Origin: Sphingomonas aerophila | Lineage (GTDB): Bacteria; Pseudomonadota; Alphaproteobacteria; Sphingomonadales; Sphingomonadaceae | Assembly (NCBI RefSeq): GCF_014199305.1 | Contig: NZ_JACIJK010000004.1 | Location: 1 to 64,000 of the forward strand | DNA: 64,000 bases | Direction of reading: 5' to 3' | Shown: in pieces, positions 33,890-42,413 of the stretch | How positions within the stretch are numbered: the first letter of the stretch is position 1 | Layout of the letters: each line of letters opens with the position of its first letter | Translations under genes and position numbers: made by a program | Notes under the pieces: model-generated | Databases searched by the model: none | Seen by the model: the letters and a program-made list of their open reading frames with translations, nothing else | Told to the model about the DNA's origin: nothing

Positions 33890-34630
33890 ATGACTGACCT
33901 AGCTACCCATATCGGGCCTTTGGACGATGCCGGCCGGGGATCGCTGTACCAGCGGTTGGCGCGAGGGCTGCGCGACGCGATCGAGCAGGGGGTGATCCGG
34001 CCGGAGGAGCCGCTGCCGGCCGAGCGCGATCTGGCCTCCGACTTTGAAGTGTCCCGGATCACGGTGCGCAAGGCGCTCGACTCGTTGGTTGCCGACGGGC
34101 TGCTGGTGCGGCGGCATGGAGCCGGCACCTTTGTCACCGGCCGCGTCGAGAAGCAGTTTGCCAAGCTGTCGTCCTTTACCGAGGACATGGCCGCCCGGGG
34201 TCGCACCGTCACCAGCGAGTGGCTGCTGCAGAGCGAAGGCGTAGTGACGCCCGACGAATCGATGACCCTGGGGCTCAGCCCCGGCGCGGCGGTGTATCGC
34301 TTCCATCGGTTGCGCTGCGCCGACGGACTGCCGATGGCGATCGAGCGCAGCACCATTCCCGCTTTTGCCCTGCCCGGGACAGAGGCGGTCGACGCCTCCC
34401 TGTATGAGGCGTTGGAGAAGACCGGCAATCGCCCGGTCCGGGCACTGCAGCGGCTGCGGGCGGTGTTGTTCGATGCCGCGCAGGCCGAGTTGCTGACCGT
34501 GGAGGCGGGGGCCGCCGGCCTGTTCATCGAACGCCGCGGCTTCCTGGATGACGGCCGCGTCATCGAAGCGACGCAAAGTTGGTATCGAGGGGACGCTTAT
34601 GACTTCGTCGCCGAGCTCACGACCAGATAA
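33890..34630 (+). CDS. GntR/HutC-family regulator of the nag genes
   Basis: 246 residues from the ATG at 33890, with GGAGGGG five bases upstream; the frame is open much further 5' but through the receptor gene. The N-terminal winged helix includes LYQRLARGLRDAIEQG, LPAERDLASDFEVSRITVRK and ALDSLVADGLLVRRHGAGTF. The C-terminal UTRA effector domain covers about 85-240 (LGLSPGAAVYRFHRLRCADG, AATQSWYRGDAYDF-like end). UTRA regulators of nag genes bind GlcNAc-6-P or GlcN-6-P. It heads the nagB-nagA operon and faces the receptor operon, which makes it the probable local regulator, equivalent to NagQ or NagR in other bacteria. Confidence 0.93.
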   Translation: MTDLATHIGPLDDAGRGSLYQRLARGLRDAIEQGVIRPEEPLPAERDLASDFEVSRITVRKALDSLVADGLLVRRHGAGTFVTGRVEKQFAKLSSFTEDMAARGRTVTSEWLLQSEGVVTPDESMTLGLSPGAAVYRFHRLRCADGLPMAIERSTIPAFALPGTEAVDASLYEALEKTGNRPVRALQRLRAVLFDAAQAELLTVEAGAAGLFIERRGFLDDGRVIEATQSWYRGDAYDFVAELTTR

Positions 34631-35672
34631 GCCCATGGTCGACCCGAGCCATAGCCGGATGTTCGCCGAAGCTGGCGAAGCATCGAAGGTTGTCGCGCGG
34701 CAATTGGCGCTCAACCGCGACGTCATGGCGTCGGCGGGACAGATGCTACGCGACCGGGCTCCCCACACGGTGCTGACCTGTGCTCGGGGCAGTTCCGACC
34801 ATGCCGCGACGTACCTGAAGCACTTGGTCGAAACGCGAGTGGGGGTGATGGTGGCATCCCTGTCGCCTTCGATCGCGTCCATTTACCGCAGCTCACCCAT
34901 GGCTCGCGGGATGCTCGCGATCGGCCTGTCACAGTCTGGCAAGAGCCCGGATCTTCTTGCTGCGATGGCCGCCGTTTCGGCATCTGGTGCTGGCACGCTA
35001 GCGTTGGTGAATGCCGCCGACTCGCCGCTAGCTGACGCGGTCGACGTTGTTGTGCCGTTGCAGGCGGGACGAGAGACGAGCGTCGCGGCGACCAAGTCCT
35101 TTATCGCCTTGTTGACCGCCTCCGTTTCCCTCGTCGCCGAATGGGCGGATGACGACGCGTTGCGCGACGCGCTCGCCGGCCTGCCCGAGCTGCTTGCCGA
35201 AGCTTGGGAGTGCGACTGGGCTGCCCTGGTTGGCGAGCTGGCGGACACGCGCGGGCTGTACGTGATCGGGCGAGGTCCTAGTCTTGGGATTGCTCAAGAG
35301 GCAGCGCTGAAGCTGAAAGAAACGTGCGGCCTTCATGCAGAGGCGTTCAGCGCGGCGGAGGTTCGCCACGGACCGCTGGCGCTGGTCGGGCCGGACCTGC
35401 CGTTGCTGGTGTTCCGCCAGGCCGATGGATCGGCGGACGGAACCGACCGACTGATCGAGGATGCTCTCGCCCAAGGCGCGCGCGTGGTCGTCGCGAGCGA
35501 TCGGCCGAGCGCAGCCGGTACCACATGGCTGAAGGTGCCAGCCACCGATCCGGTGCTGGCATCCATTCTCGCAGTTCAGGCTTTCTACCGCGCGGCAAGC
35601 GCCCTGTCCGTGCGCCGCGGCTTCGATCCCGATCAACCGCCCTATCTCCACAAGGTGACCGAGACCGTTTGA
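34599..35672 (+). CDS. nagB: SIS-domain glucosamine-6-phosphate deaminase (NagB-II type)
   Basis: 357 residues from the ATG at 34599, with GAGGGG six bases upstream, overlapping the regulator gene by 32 bases; a later ATG at 34635 lacks a ribosome site. Two SIS domains are present, at about 35-185 (VLTCARGSSDHAATYLKHLV, AIGLSQSGKSPDLLAAM) and 205-345 (LYVIGRGPSLGIAQEAALKL). The KETCGLHAEAFSAAEVRHGP segment is shared with the isomerase half of GlmS. This family replaces classical NagB in many proteobacteria and makes fructose-6-P and ammonia from GlcN-6-P. Lack of a glutaminase domain excludes GlmS. Its stop shares a base with the nagA start. Confidence 0.92.
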   Translation: MTSSPSSRPDKPMVDPSHSRMFAEAGEASKVVARQLALNRDVMASAGQMLRDRAPHTVLTCARGSSDHAATYLKHLVETRVGVMVASLSPSIASIYRSSPMARGMLAIGLSQSGKSPDLLAAMAAVSASGAGTLALVNAADSPLADAVDVVVPLQAGRETSVAATKSFIALLTASVSLVAEWADDDALRDALAGLPELLAEAWECDWAALVGELADTRGLYVIGRGPSLGIAQEAALKLKETCGLHAEAFSAAEVRHGPLALVGPDLPLLVFRQADGSADGTDRLIEDALAQGARVVVASDRPSAAGTTWLKVPATDPVLASILAVQAFYRAASALSVRRGFDPDQPPYLHKVTETV

Positions 35673-36808
35673 TGCGCGCTCTGTTGAATGCCCGGGTGCT
35701 GGTGGACGGCAACTTCGCCGAACGGCTCGCCGTGCTGGTCAATGGCGACCGGATTGCGGCGGTATTGGACTCTGCCGACGTGCCTGTGGCGGCCGAGCGC
35801 GTCGACCTTGCCGGCGCGATGCTGGTTCCAGGCTTCATCGATACACAGGTGAATGGCGGCGGGGACGTGTTGTTCAACGACGCCCCGACGGTGGACACGA
35901 TCCGAAGGATAGGGGCCGCGCACGCACGGTTCGGCACGACCGGCTTCCTGCCCACGCTAATCTCCGACGACCTCGACGTGATCCGCGCCGGTGTCACCGC
36001 CGTGGAGCACGCGATCGAGCAGGGCGTGCCCGGCGTGCTCGGCATCCACATCGAAGGGCCATTCATCAACGTCGCTCGCAAAGGCATTCATGCCGCGGAC
36101 AAGATACGGTCGCTGGACGGAGACGGCATTGCCGTTCTTTGCTCACTGCGCCGCGGCAGGACGTTGGTCACGCTGGCGCCGGAGCTTGTTGGCGCAGCAA
36201 CGATCCGACGTTTGGCAGCAAGCGGTATCATCGTAGCCGCTGGCCATACGGCTGGTTCTTATCAGGCGATCAACCAGGCGATCGACGCGGGGGTGACCGG
36301 CTTCACGCATTTGTTCAACGCGATGTCGCAATTAGGCAATCGTGAGCCGGGGGCCGTGGGGGCGGCGCTCCTCGACGAAAAAGTCTGGTGCTCGTTGATC
36401 GTTGACGGCGTGCATGTCAGCCCCATCACCCTGAAGCTGGCGCTGCGCTGTAAGCCGATCGACCGGTTTCTACTCGTCAGTGACGCCATGCCGACCACCG
36501 GAGGAACGGCCGACGGTTTCGCTCTCGACGGGCGGTGGATCCGGGCGGAAAACGGGCGGCTGGTCGATGAGCAGGGAACGCTGGCCGGCGCGGACCTGTC
36601 CATGATCGCGGCCGTCCGCAACGCTCATCACATGCTGGACGTGCCCCTTGCTCAAGCAGTCGCGATGGGGAGCACGCATCCCGCCGACTTCCTGAAGCTA
36701 GGGGACCAGGTCGGCCGGATCGCGGCGGGGCAGCTCGCGTCATTGCTGGCGCTCGACACCGACCTGACGATCCTCCGCCGCTGGATCAACGGTTCGGAGG
36801 TCGAATAA
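35672..36808 (+). CDS. nagA: N-acetylglucosamine-6-phosphate deacetylase
   Basis: 378 residues from the ATG at 35672, overlapping the nagB TGA (TGATG). Signatures of the amidohydrolase family are in order: LVPGFIDTQVNGGGDVLFND, the metal-binding Glu in GIHIEGPFINVARKG, His in VAAGHTAGSYQAI, His in GFTHLFNAMSQLGNREPG and the catalytic Asp in LLVSDAMPTTGGT. It deacetylates GlcNAc-6-P, the product of the PTS permease, to GlcN-6-P, which nagB then deaminates. The long in-frame extension upstream lies inside nagB and is not part of this gene. Confidence 0.96.
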   Translation: MRALLNARVLVDGNFAERLAVLVNGDRIAAVLDSADVPVAAERVDLAGAMLVPGFIDTQVNGGGDVLFNDAPTVDTIRRIGAAHARFGTTGFLPTLISDDLDVIRAGVTAVEHAIEQGVPGVLGIHIEGPFINVARKGIHAADKIRSLDGDGIAVLCSLRRGRTLVTLAPELVGAATIRRLAASGIIVAAGHTAGSYQAINQAIDAGVTGFTHLFNAMSQLGNREPGAVGAALLDEKVWCSLIVDGVHVSPITLKLALRCKPIDRFLLVSDAMPTTGGTADGFALDGRWIRAENGRLVDEQGTLAGADLSMIAAVRNAHHMLDVPLAQAVAMGSTHPADFLKLGDQVGRIAAGQLASLLALDTDLTILRRWINGSEVE

Positions 36809-37063
36809 GTCCTTGCGGGGCCATGCTTGCAGCCCGGCCACTAGTGTTGTCGCCCCGATTGCCGGGTTTGCAGTTAGCTAGTGTTCACCCTCTGAGGCGC
36901 GACGAGCGCGGAACCCCCATGTGGTCAGCAGGTGTAACCGAGCGCCCCCGTGCGCAGCGCATCGGGTAAAAGCCGGTACGATTAAAGGCCGCGGTGACCG
37001 GTCGATGATGATCCCATACCATACCTCCTGAACAATAAAGATGATCGCCGGGGGTTCGGGCTT

Positions 37064-37549
37064 ATGATGTTCCACGAGTCCCGCCTCTATGCCGCGGACC
37101 GAGGCGGGCCGTTGGTCATCCTGATAACATTGGCGCTTCTTGTAACGGGATGTGCGGTTGACCTGATCGCGCGTCGCGATACCGAAACGATAAGCATGAC
37201 TGACGCGCTTCGTGCTACCACGAATGATCATCTGCAGCGACTTGCCGGCGAAACCGCGCCGGCGTGCCTCCACGAAGCGCATCGCGCCTTTTACGCTCAG
37301 GAGAAGAACGACGTCGCAGCGCTGGAACGGCGCGTAGTCTCCCAGCCCAAGAACGACCCGACCATTGAACAGGTCCGGGGACTCGGAAGCTCGCTGGCTA
37401 GCCTTGAGGAATTGCACAAGCGATCGAGCGCCAGCGGGCGCTGCCTTGCGATGGCCGAACTCTCCCCATTGTCGCGCGGCATCGACACGAGCTTCGCCTC
37501 AATCCTGGAGATCGAGCGAGCAAAGCCGGCGGGTTCGCAAAGCCGGTAG
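37064..37549 (+). CDS. putative lipoprotein, first gene of the wall-hydrolase operon
   Basis: 161 residues. After a charged head, PLVILITLALLVTGCAVDLI at about residues 16-35 is a lipoprotein signal with lipobox LVTGC (Cys30). The mature part is helical, with two further cysteines (APACLHEAH, GRCLAMAE). I recognise no family. It is followed after 15 bases by the 112-aa gene and then by the membrane protein and the hydrolase, all in the same direction, so the four genes form one operon. The start (adjacent ATG ATG at 37064) has no clear Shine-Dalgarno. Confidence 0.7.
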   Translation: MMFHESRLYAADRGGPLVILITLALLVTGCAVDLIARRDTETISMTDALRATTNDHLQRLAGETAPACLHEAHRAFYAQEKNDVAALERRVVSQPKNDPTIEQVRGLGSSLASLEELHKRSSASGRCLAMAELSPLSRGIDTSFASILEIERAKPAGSQSR

Positions 37550-37564
37550 CGGAAAGGAAACGGC

Positions 37565-37903
37565 GTGGCCTCCATCGATCTGGCGCAGGTGACCAAGGAC
37601 GTGCTTGGCGCGATGACCACCGCGATTGGAAGTGGCAGCGGGCAGGTACACGCCTTTGCTCGGGCAGAAGCCGCCAAGATCGCCGTCTCGATCGCGGAGA
37701 TCGGGCAACTCCGCGCGGCGGGTGTCATCGATGAAGAGGAGATGGAGCTTCACCTCGACGTCCAGAAGAACGCGTCTCGGGCCGTGCTGATGGCCGTGAA
37801 AGGCATCGGCATCGTCACGGCAGAGCGCGCGGTGAACGCGGCAATCTCCGTTGCACTGGCCGCCGTGAGTACAAGCCTCGGAGTGCCATTCGTCCGGGTC
37901 TGA
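37565..37903 (+). CDS. 112-aa helical protein of unknown function
   Basis: Starts at GTG 37565, preceded by AAAGGAAACGGC. It has no signal peptide. The whole chain is predicted helical, with acidic and Ala-rich stretches (LHLDVQKNASRAVLMAVKGI) and a hydrophobic C-terminal segment (AVNAAISVALAAVSTSLGVP) that could touch a membrane or a partner. The family is unknown to me. It lies 29 bases upstream of the membrane-protein gene in the same operon. Its small size and position would fit an accessory or immunity-type partner of the hydrolase, which is speculation. Confidence 0.65.
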   Translation: MASIDLAQVTKDVLGAMTTAIGSGSGQVHAFARAEAAKIAVSIAEIGQLRAAGVIDEEEMELHLDVQKNASRAVLMAVKGIGIVTAERAVNAAISVALAAVSTSLGVPFVRV

Positions 37904-37932
37904 CGGTGAACCCGGGCAAAAGGGGGTGAGCG

Positions 37933-39126
37933 ATGTTCTCCTTTGACACTATCGACGTGGCGATCGGGCTCGCCCTGCTGTTCCTGATGATGAGCTTGCT
38001 CTGCACGTCGCTGCGCGAGGCCATCGAGGGGGTCATGAAGACGCGCGCGTCCGACCTGGAACGGGGCGTTCGCCAGATTTTCCAGGAAGATGGCGTACTG
38101 ACGGAGCGGTTCTACCAGCATCCCCTGGTCTATTCCCTGTTTGCGGGGGACTACCAGCGACCCAACAGCAAGGCCCTGATCGCCCGGGGAGGCAAGCTAC
38201 CGTCTTACATCCCGGCCAACCAGTTCGCCCGCGCTTTGATGGACATGGTGCATCAGGGTTCGGCGGCTTACTCACCATACGGAACGGTTACGCCGCCACT
38301 GACCATGGTATCGCTCCGGGAGGCAGCGGCACAGTTCCCCAATCCTCAGGTCCGCCGCGCCGTCCTGTTCGCGATCGACCAGGCGAGGGGAGACCTGGAC
38401 GCGGCACGACGCAATCTGGAAAGCTGGTTCGACGGTACGATGGATCGGGTTTCCGGCTGGTACAAGCGGCGTACCCAGCTGATCCTGTTTCTGATCGGAC
38501 TGACACTGGCCGTGGTGCTGAACGTGGACGCGGTCACCATCGCCCAGCGCCTGCAAAGCAACAAGGTCCTGCGGAACGCGCTAGTCGAGAAGGCGCAGGC
38601 GACGATACGGAGTTCAGGACCCTCCGGAGCGATCGGGGCGCGACCGGAGGAACTTGCCGCGCAGATCGAAAGCTACGGCCTGCCTATCGGCTGGCGCAGG
38701 GGCCGGCCCGCAGCACAGATGGAGGCCCGCGCCTGTTCCGCGCCAACGCCGGGCTGTGTTGGCGGCCGTGTCGAGGTCCTGACTCCCGGTGCGATCATCC
38801 AGATGTTGATCGGTTGGCTGATCACAGCGGCGGCGATGATGCTCGGCGCGCCATTCTGGTTTGATACGCTCAATCGGCTGATGGTGATCCGTTCAACGGT
38901 GAAACCGACAGAAAAGAGTCCTGAGGAAGGGTCGGAGGATCGGCCAAAGGCTCGCCAGCCCGCAGACACGCAGGACGATAGAGCTGCGCCCCAGGCGCCG
39001 CATGCGCCCTTTCCGGACATAGCCGCGGGTGGCCCGACGCCGCGCGCCAGCAGCGCCGCTACGCCCGGCGGTTTTCCCTTCGTCCCCAACAACTGGGCGG
39101 ACGGTGTCGAGGAGGGAGTCGCATGA
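37933..39126 (+). CDS. membrane protein of the wall-hydrolase operon
   Basis: 397 residues. The N-terminal helix FDTIDVAIGLALLFLMMSLL (about 4-23) anchors the protein. A soluble helical part of about 130 residues contains FYQHPLVYSLFAGDYQRPNS. Two more hydrophobic helices lie at about 175-195 (LILFLIGLTLAVVLNVDAVT) and 286-308 (IIQMLIGWLITAAAMMLGAP), the last followed by FWFDTLNRLMVIRSTVKP. The C-terminal 80 residues are Pro/Ala-rich and disordered. I have seen this APFWFDTLNR-type segment in uncharacterised bacterial membrane proteins, but no function is known to me. It overlaps the hydrolase gene by four bases (ATGA). Confidence 0.72.
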   Translation: MFSFDTIDVAIGLALLFLMMSLLCTSLREAIEGVMKTRASDLERGVRQIFQEDGVLTERFYQHPLVYSLFAGDYQRPNSKALIARGGKLPSYIPANQFARALMDMVHQGSAAYSPYGTVTPPLTMVSLREAAAQFPNPQVRRAVLFAIDQARGDLDAARRNLESWFDGTMDRVSGWYKRRTQLILFLIGLTLAVVLNVDAVTIAQRLQSNKVLRNALVEKAQATIRSSGPSGAIGARPEELAAQIESYGLPIGWRRGRPAAQMEARACSAPTPGCVGGRVEVLTPGAIIQMLIGWLITAAAMMLGAPFWFDTLNRLMVIRSTVKPTEKSPEEGSEDRPKARQPADTQDDRAAPQAPHAPFPDIAAGGPTPRASSAATPGGFPFVPNNWADGVEEGVA

Positions 39127-41144
39127 GTTCAGGAGCGCAAGCGAAAACCATCAAGGTCAGCCGCGACCTCAATCTGCTCGCCCCAGCTTTCCGGGCGGCC
39201 GTGGAAGCGGCCATCCTGGACTGCAATGACCAGGGGAGGCCGGGCGGGCCGCTCAACGCAATGGTCTATGAAGGCTTCCGTAGCCCGGAACTGCAGGCGA
39301 TCTATTTTCAGCGCGGCCGCACGGTAAAGCCACCCAGGCACACCGTTACCAACGCGCCGACCAACGAATTCAGTTGGCACGGCTATGGTCTGGCGGTGGA
39401 TGTGATCCATGCGACCCAGCTGTGGGAGCCGGGCCGGGGCGAGAACTGGTTCCGAGACGTCGCGGCCGTTTTCGCCAGGCACGGGTGCAAATGGGGTGGA
39501 AACTGGACCTCGCCTGACCTGCCGCACTTTCAATGGGGTCGTTGCCGGGCCAGCCCGTCCGATCATGCCCGCAGCCTGATCCGCAGCGGTGGTGTGCAGG
39601 CGGTCTGGACGGAGGTTGGCGCCGACCTACCTGACATAGACCAGCCGGCGGAACCGGAGCCGGCGTCGATGCGGCCCGCCGCTCCGCATATGAATGACGG
39701 CGGGGATGTCGACGTGCTGGAGGTCGAGACTTTGGTCGGCCGCAGCATTACCGAACTGTGCCGAAACGGCTTCACCGATGATCGCGCCAACCACTGCGCC
39801 CATTTTGTGGCACACGCCCTGGGATTGGATTTTGGCTATACATGTCGCGCCCATGTCGGTGGCTCGGCGTCAGGCGCGAACCTGCGCGTACACGAGATCT
39901 TCGCCGAGTGCCCGCGCGTCGGGTTGTGGGCCGATGCAGATCAGAGCCGTACGCAACTGGTCTTCGTGACGCGCCGGGACGTCGTGTCGATCGCGACCAA
40001 GACGATGGGCAACATCCCGCAGAAGCATGTCGGGATCGTCCGCGACGGCATCGTCTACCACTATTCCAACACCCTCGACCGAGTCACGAGCCAGCCCGTC
40101 GGAGAGTTCCTGGACACTTTCCAGCGTCTATACGCGGGCGATCAGGCGCTCTTCTTTGGCGAAATTCCCCATAGCGACCTGGTCCTCGCGGTTGATCCGT
40201 CGGGACAGGCAGGAGTGTCGGAAGGAACGATCGCCTTTGAACTGAGGCGTGATCAGAAGGACTGGATCGCACGGCGGGCCGAAGACGACGCTGGAAAGGC
40301 GTTTCTCGCCGGGGTGGAGATCCAGCAGCCCGCAAAAGGCTTCTTCGGCCTCTTCTTCCCCGTAGCGCGCTACTACGGCCCGGTCTTTGCTCCCGAGGAT
40401 CATGCGGGGGTGATCGGCCAATGGGCGTATCTTCTCGATCTCACGGCGGCATGCGAGAGCCGGGGTTTCATGAACCTGGTCAACACCTATGACCGGGCAC
40501 GCTTTACCTTCGGCTTCTATCAACTGGCTGCGCACACACCCGACGACAACCTTATTCTGTTCTTCCGCGAGGCGCTTGCCGATCCCGAGTTCAGGCGATT
40601 GTTTCCCGAGCTTGATCTGCGTGGAGGACGCGTATTCAACGTCAGCCCCGATGGGACTGCAACCGACCTGGAGGCCGGCATCCTGGACCCGGCCAGCGGA
40701 GAGATGCAGCTTCAACGCTTCATGGCGTTCCTCAACCCAAATCGGAAGCTGGTGGACGAGCAGGAAGTGTTGCAGGCCGCGCGCCTGATCTGGTGGGCGA
40801 ACCAGGACGGCGAGTCCAGTAAGCTTCAGGTTCGCGTGGCGGCCCGGATCCTCGGCCGCAAGATGGCGCGTACTTATCACCCTCGCTACCGCCTGGATGG
40901 ACAGCTCGACACCGTCTGTGCGCTCATAGCCGATATCCATCACCAAGGTCGCGCCAAGGTAGACGTCGTCAGGGCGGCGATGGCCGAGCCAAGAGAGGCT
41001 GATCGGGAAGCAGCGCTGCTTGCGATCGGGAGTGTCAGCTATCCCGAGCGGATCGCGACTTTGTCCGGCCGGCTAAGGGCGCTCAAAAGCGCGGGGCACC
41101 TGGGCCGAAAGCGTTATGTTGCCGCGACGAACGAGTTCGCCTGA
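39123..41144 (+). CDS. multidomain cell-wall hydrolase without signal peptide (M15 peptidase + NlpC/P60-like + C-terminal domain)
   Basis: 673 residues. Residues 20-150 resemble M15/VanY-type peptidases: YEGFRSPELQAIYFQRG, FSWHGYGLAVDVIHATQLW and the zinc-binding LPHFQWGRC. Residues 200-340 look like an NlpC/P60- or CHAP-like amidase: catalytic-type Cys in RANHCAHFVAHALGLDFGYT and His in KHVGIVRDGIVYHYSN. The last 300 residues form a domain I cannot name, with TAACESRGFMNLVNTYDRAR and FTFGFYQLAAHTPDDNLILF; its Glu could be a lysozyme-like catalytic residue, but that is conjecture. There is no Sec, Tat or lipoprotein signal, although the predicted substrate is periplasmic. This hints at lysis, injection or a special exporter. 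It is the last gene of its operon. Confidence 0.78.
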   Translation: MSSGAQAKTIKVSRDLNLLAPAFRAAVEAAILDCNDQGRPGGPLNAMVYEGFRSPELQAIYFQRGRTVKPPRHTVTNAPTNEFSWHGYGLAVDVIHATQLWEPGRGENWFRDVAAVFARHGCKWGGNWTSPDLPHFQWGRCRASPSDHARSLIRSGGVQAVWTEVGADLPDIDQPAEPEPASMRPAAPHMNDGGDVDVLEVETLVGRSITELCRNGFTDDRANHCAHFVAHALGLDFGYTCRAHVGGSASGANLRVHEIFAECPRVGLWADADQSRTQLVFVTRRDVVSIATKTMGNIPQKHVGIVRDGIVYHYSNTLDRVTSQPVGEFLDTFQRLYAGDQALFFGEIPHSDLVLAVDPSGQAGVSEGTIAFELRRDQKDWIARRAEDDAGKAFLAGVEIQQPAKGFFGLFFPVARYYGPVFAPEDHAGVIGQWAYLLDLTAACESRGFMNLVNTYDRARFTFGFYQLAAHTPDDNLILFFREALADPEFRRLFPELDLRGGRVFNVSPDGTATDLEAGILDPASGEMQLQRFMAFLNPNRKLVDEQEVLQAARLIWWANQDGESSKLQVRVAARILGRKMARTYHPRYRLDGQLDTVCALIADIHHQGRAKVDVVRAAMAEPREADREAALLAIGSVSYPERIATLSGRLRALKSAGHLGRKRYVAATNEFA

Positions 41145-41159
41145 CCTGTTGCTTCAGGC
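41139..41159. terminator. palindrome containing the stop codons of both convergent operons
   Basis: GCCTGA (41139-41144) and TCAGGC (41154-41159) form a 6-bp inverted repeat around nine bases. The TGA of the hydrolase gene and the TGA of the P450 gene are the inner halves of the two arms. The stem is short and without T-runs, so termination here may be weak and the two transcripts likely overlap. Confidence 0.4.
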
Positions 41160-42413
41160 ATCGTCGTCGAAGACCAGTTCCAGCCGGTGGGCGAAGGGGC
41201 CGCGCTTTTCGAGCCGCCCGGCGCTGCCCCTTGCTCGCCTCAAGCCCGGTCGGGCGAGCAGCGGCTTCACCATGCGATGGAGCGTCGCGTGATTGATGAA
41301 GCGGCCGAAACATTCATGCAGGCCGTGCCCGAAATGCAGATAGTTATGCGCGTGCCGGTCCGGGTCGAAGCATGAGGGCTGGGGAACGCGGCGTTCGTCC
41401 ATCATCGCCGACGCAGTGGCCGCGAACACGGTGGCGCCGGCCGGGATGCGACGCGCGCGTGGGGTGCCGCTGGCCAGTTCGTGGCTGCTCAGGGCGACAC
41501 GTTTGAAGCCCGGAGCCAGGGGATCGAAGCGCATCGCTTCGGTGATGATGGCGCGCAGGCGGTCGTTATTGTCGGGCGTGTCGAGCCGTGCCGCTTGCTG
41601 TGCGGCGGCGAACCAGGCGGGACGTCGGAGGAGTTGCTCGATCGCCTGGGGCAGCACCATCGGGGGCTGTGGCGGGCCGCCGACGATCATGCACAGGATC
41701 GCGGTGCGGATCTCGACGTCGCTATAACCGGGTGCGCCGGCCGCCTGGCGCGCCAGGCAGCGGCCGAGGACATCATCGGGGCTGACGCCAGCGGCCACGA
41801 CCTCCCGCCTAGCAGCGATCGCGCGGTCGATATGCTTCTGAAAATTGACCGCGAACTCTTCCGCCTCGGCCCGCCAAGCCTTGTCCTGCGCCGATCCCGT
41901 GAACTGGAACTCGAAAAGGCGTGAACCCCAGAGCGCAAAGCTGCCCGGCGCAGGCTCGCTGATGCCGAAGTAGCGCGCGATCAGGTCGAACGCGACGCCA
42001 CGCACGAAGGAGACCAGCTCGATCCGGCCATTCGCGGCGCCGATCCTTGCCGCCGCCAACCGCTCCGCTTCGTCACCCAGGTGGGGCAGGTCACTCGCCA
42101 ACACGACCGCTTGCATCGTCGCAAGTTGGGCTTGGTACTCGGGGCCGTCGGGCATCCCGAGAAAAAATGGGTGAGAGGCGGTGATGACCTGAAGGTTCGG
42201 CTGATAAGGCACGCCATATACCGCGTCCGTATCGAACACCTCCAGCACGTCATCATACCGTGTCACGACCCAGAAGCTGCCCAGGCGGAGCAGCGGCCTG
42301 ACCGTCCGCAGCAGGGCCATAACAGGCGGAGCGAGCTGGAGCATCGCGGCGGCCAGCTGCCCCTTCCGGCCCACCTCCCAACGGTAGATCGGGCCCGAGA
42401 CTGCCGGGGTCAT
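41154..42413 (-). CDS. cytochrome P450 with atypical I-helix
   Basis: 419 residues from the ATG at 42413, overlapping the peroxidase stop by four bases. The haem-thiolate signature is YLHFGHGLHECFGRFIN with Cys368, and the K-helix ExxR is Glu292-Ala-Met-Arg295 in ITEAMRFDPLAP. The I-helix, normally AGxxT with an acid/alcohol pair, reads LCMIVGGPPQPPMVLPQ at about 240-256, so the conserved acid and threonine are missing. P450s without the pair often use peroxide or do non-standard chemistry. It has no membrane anchor. It is co-transcribed with a DyP peroxidase and two membrane proteins; no ferredoxin or reductase gene is near. The substrate is unknown. Confidence 0.9.
   Translation of the reverse strand: MTPAVSGPIYRWEVGRKGQLAAAMLQLAPPVMALLRTVRPLLRLGSFWVVTRYDDVLEVFDTDAVYGVPYQPNLQVITASHPFFLGMPDGPEYQAQLATMQAVVLASDLPHLGDEAERLAAARIGAANGRIELVSFVRGVAFDLIARYFGISEPAPGSFALWGSRLFEFQFTGSAQDKAWRAEAEEFAVNFQKHIDRAIAARREVVAAGVSPDDVLGRCLARQAAGAPGYSDVEIRTAILCMIVGGPPQPPMVLPQAIEQLLRRPAWFAAAQQAARLDTPDNNDRLRAIITEAMRFDPLAPGFKRVALSSHELASGTPRARRIPAGATVFAATASAMMDERRVPQPSCFDPDRHAHNYLHFGHGLHECFGRFINHATLHRMVKPLLARPGLRRARGSAGRLEKRGPFAHRLELVFDDDA

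Noticed and set aside
36878..37417. 179-codon reverse frame opposite the lipoprotein gene
   Set aside because: Overlaps the nagA downstream gap and the lipoprotein gene; mixed composition and no start signal, while the forward frame has a lipobox and operon context.
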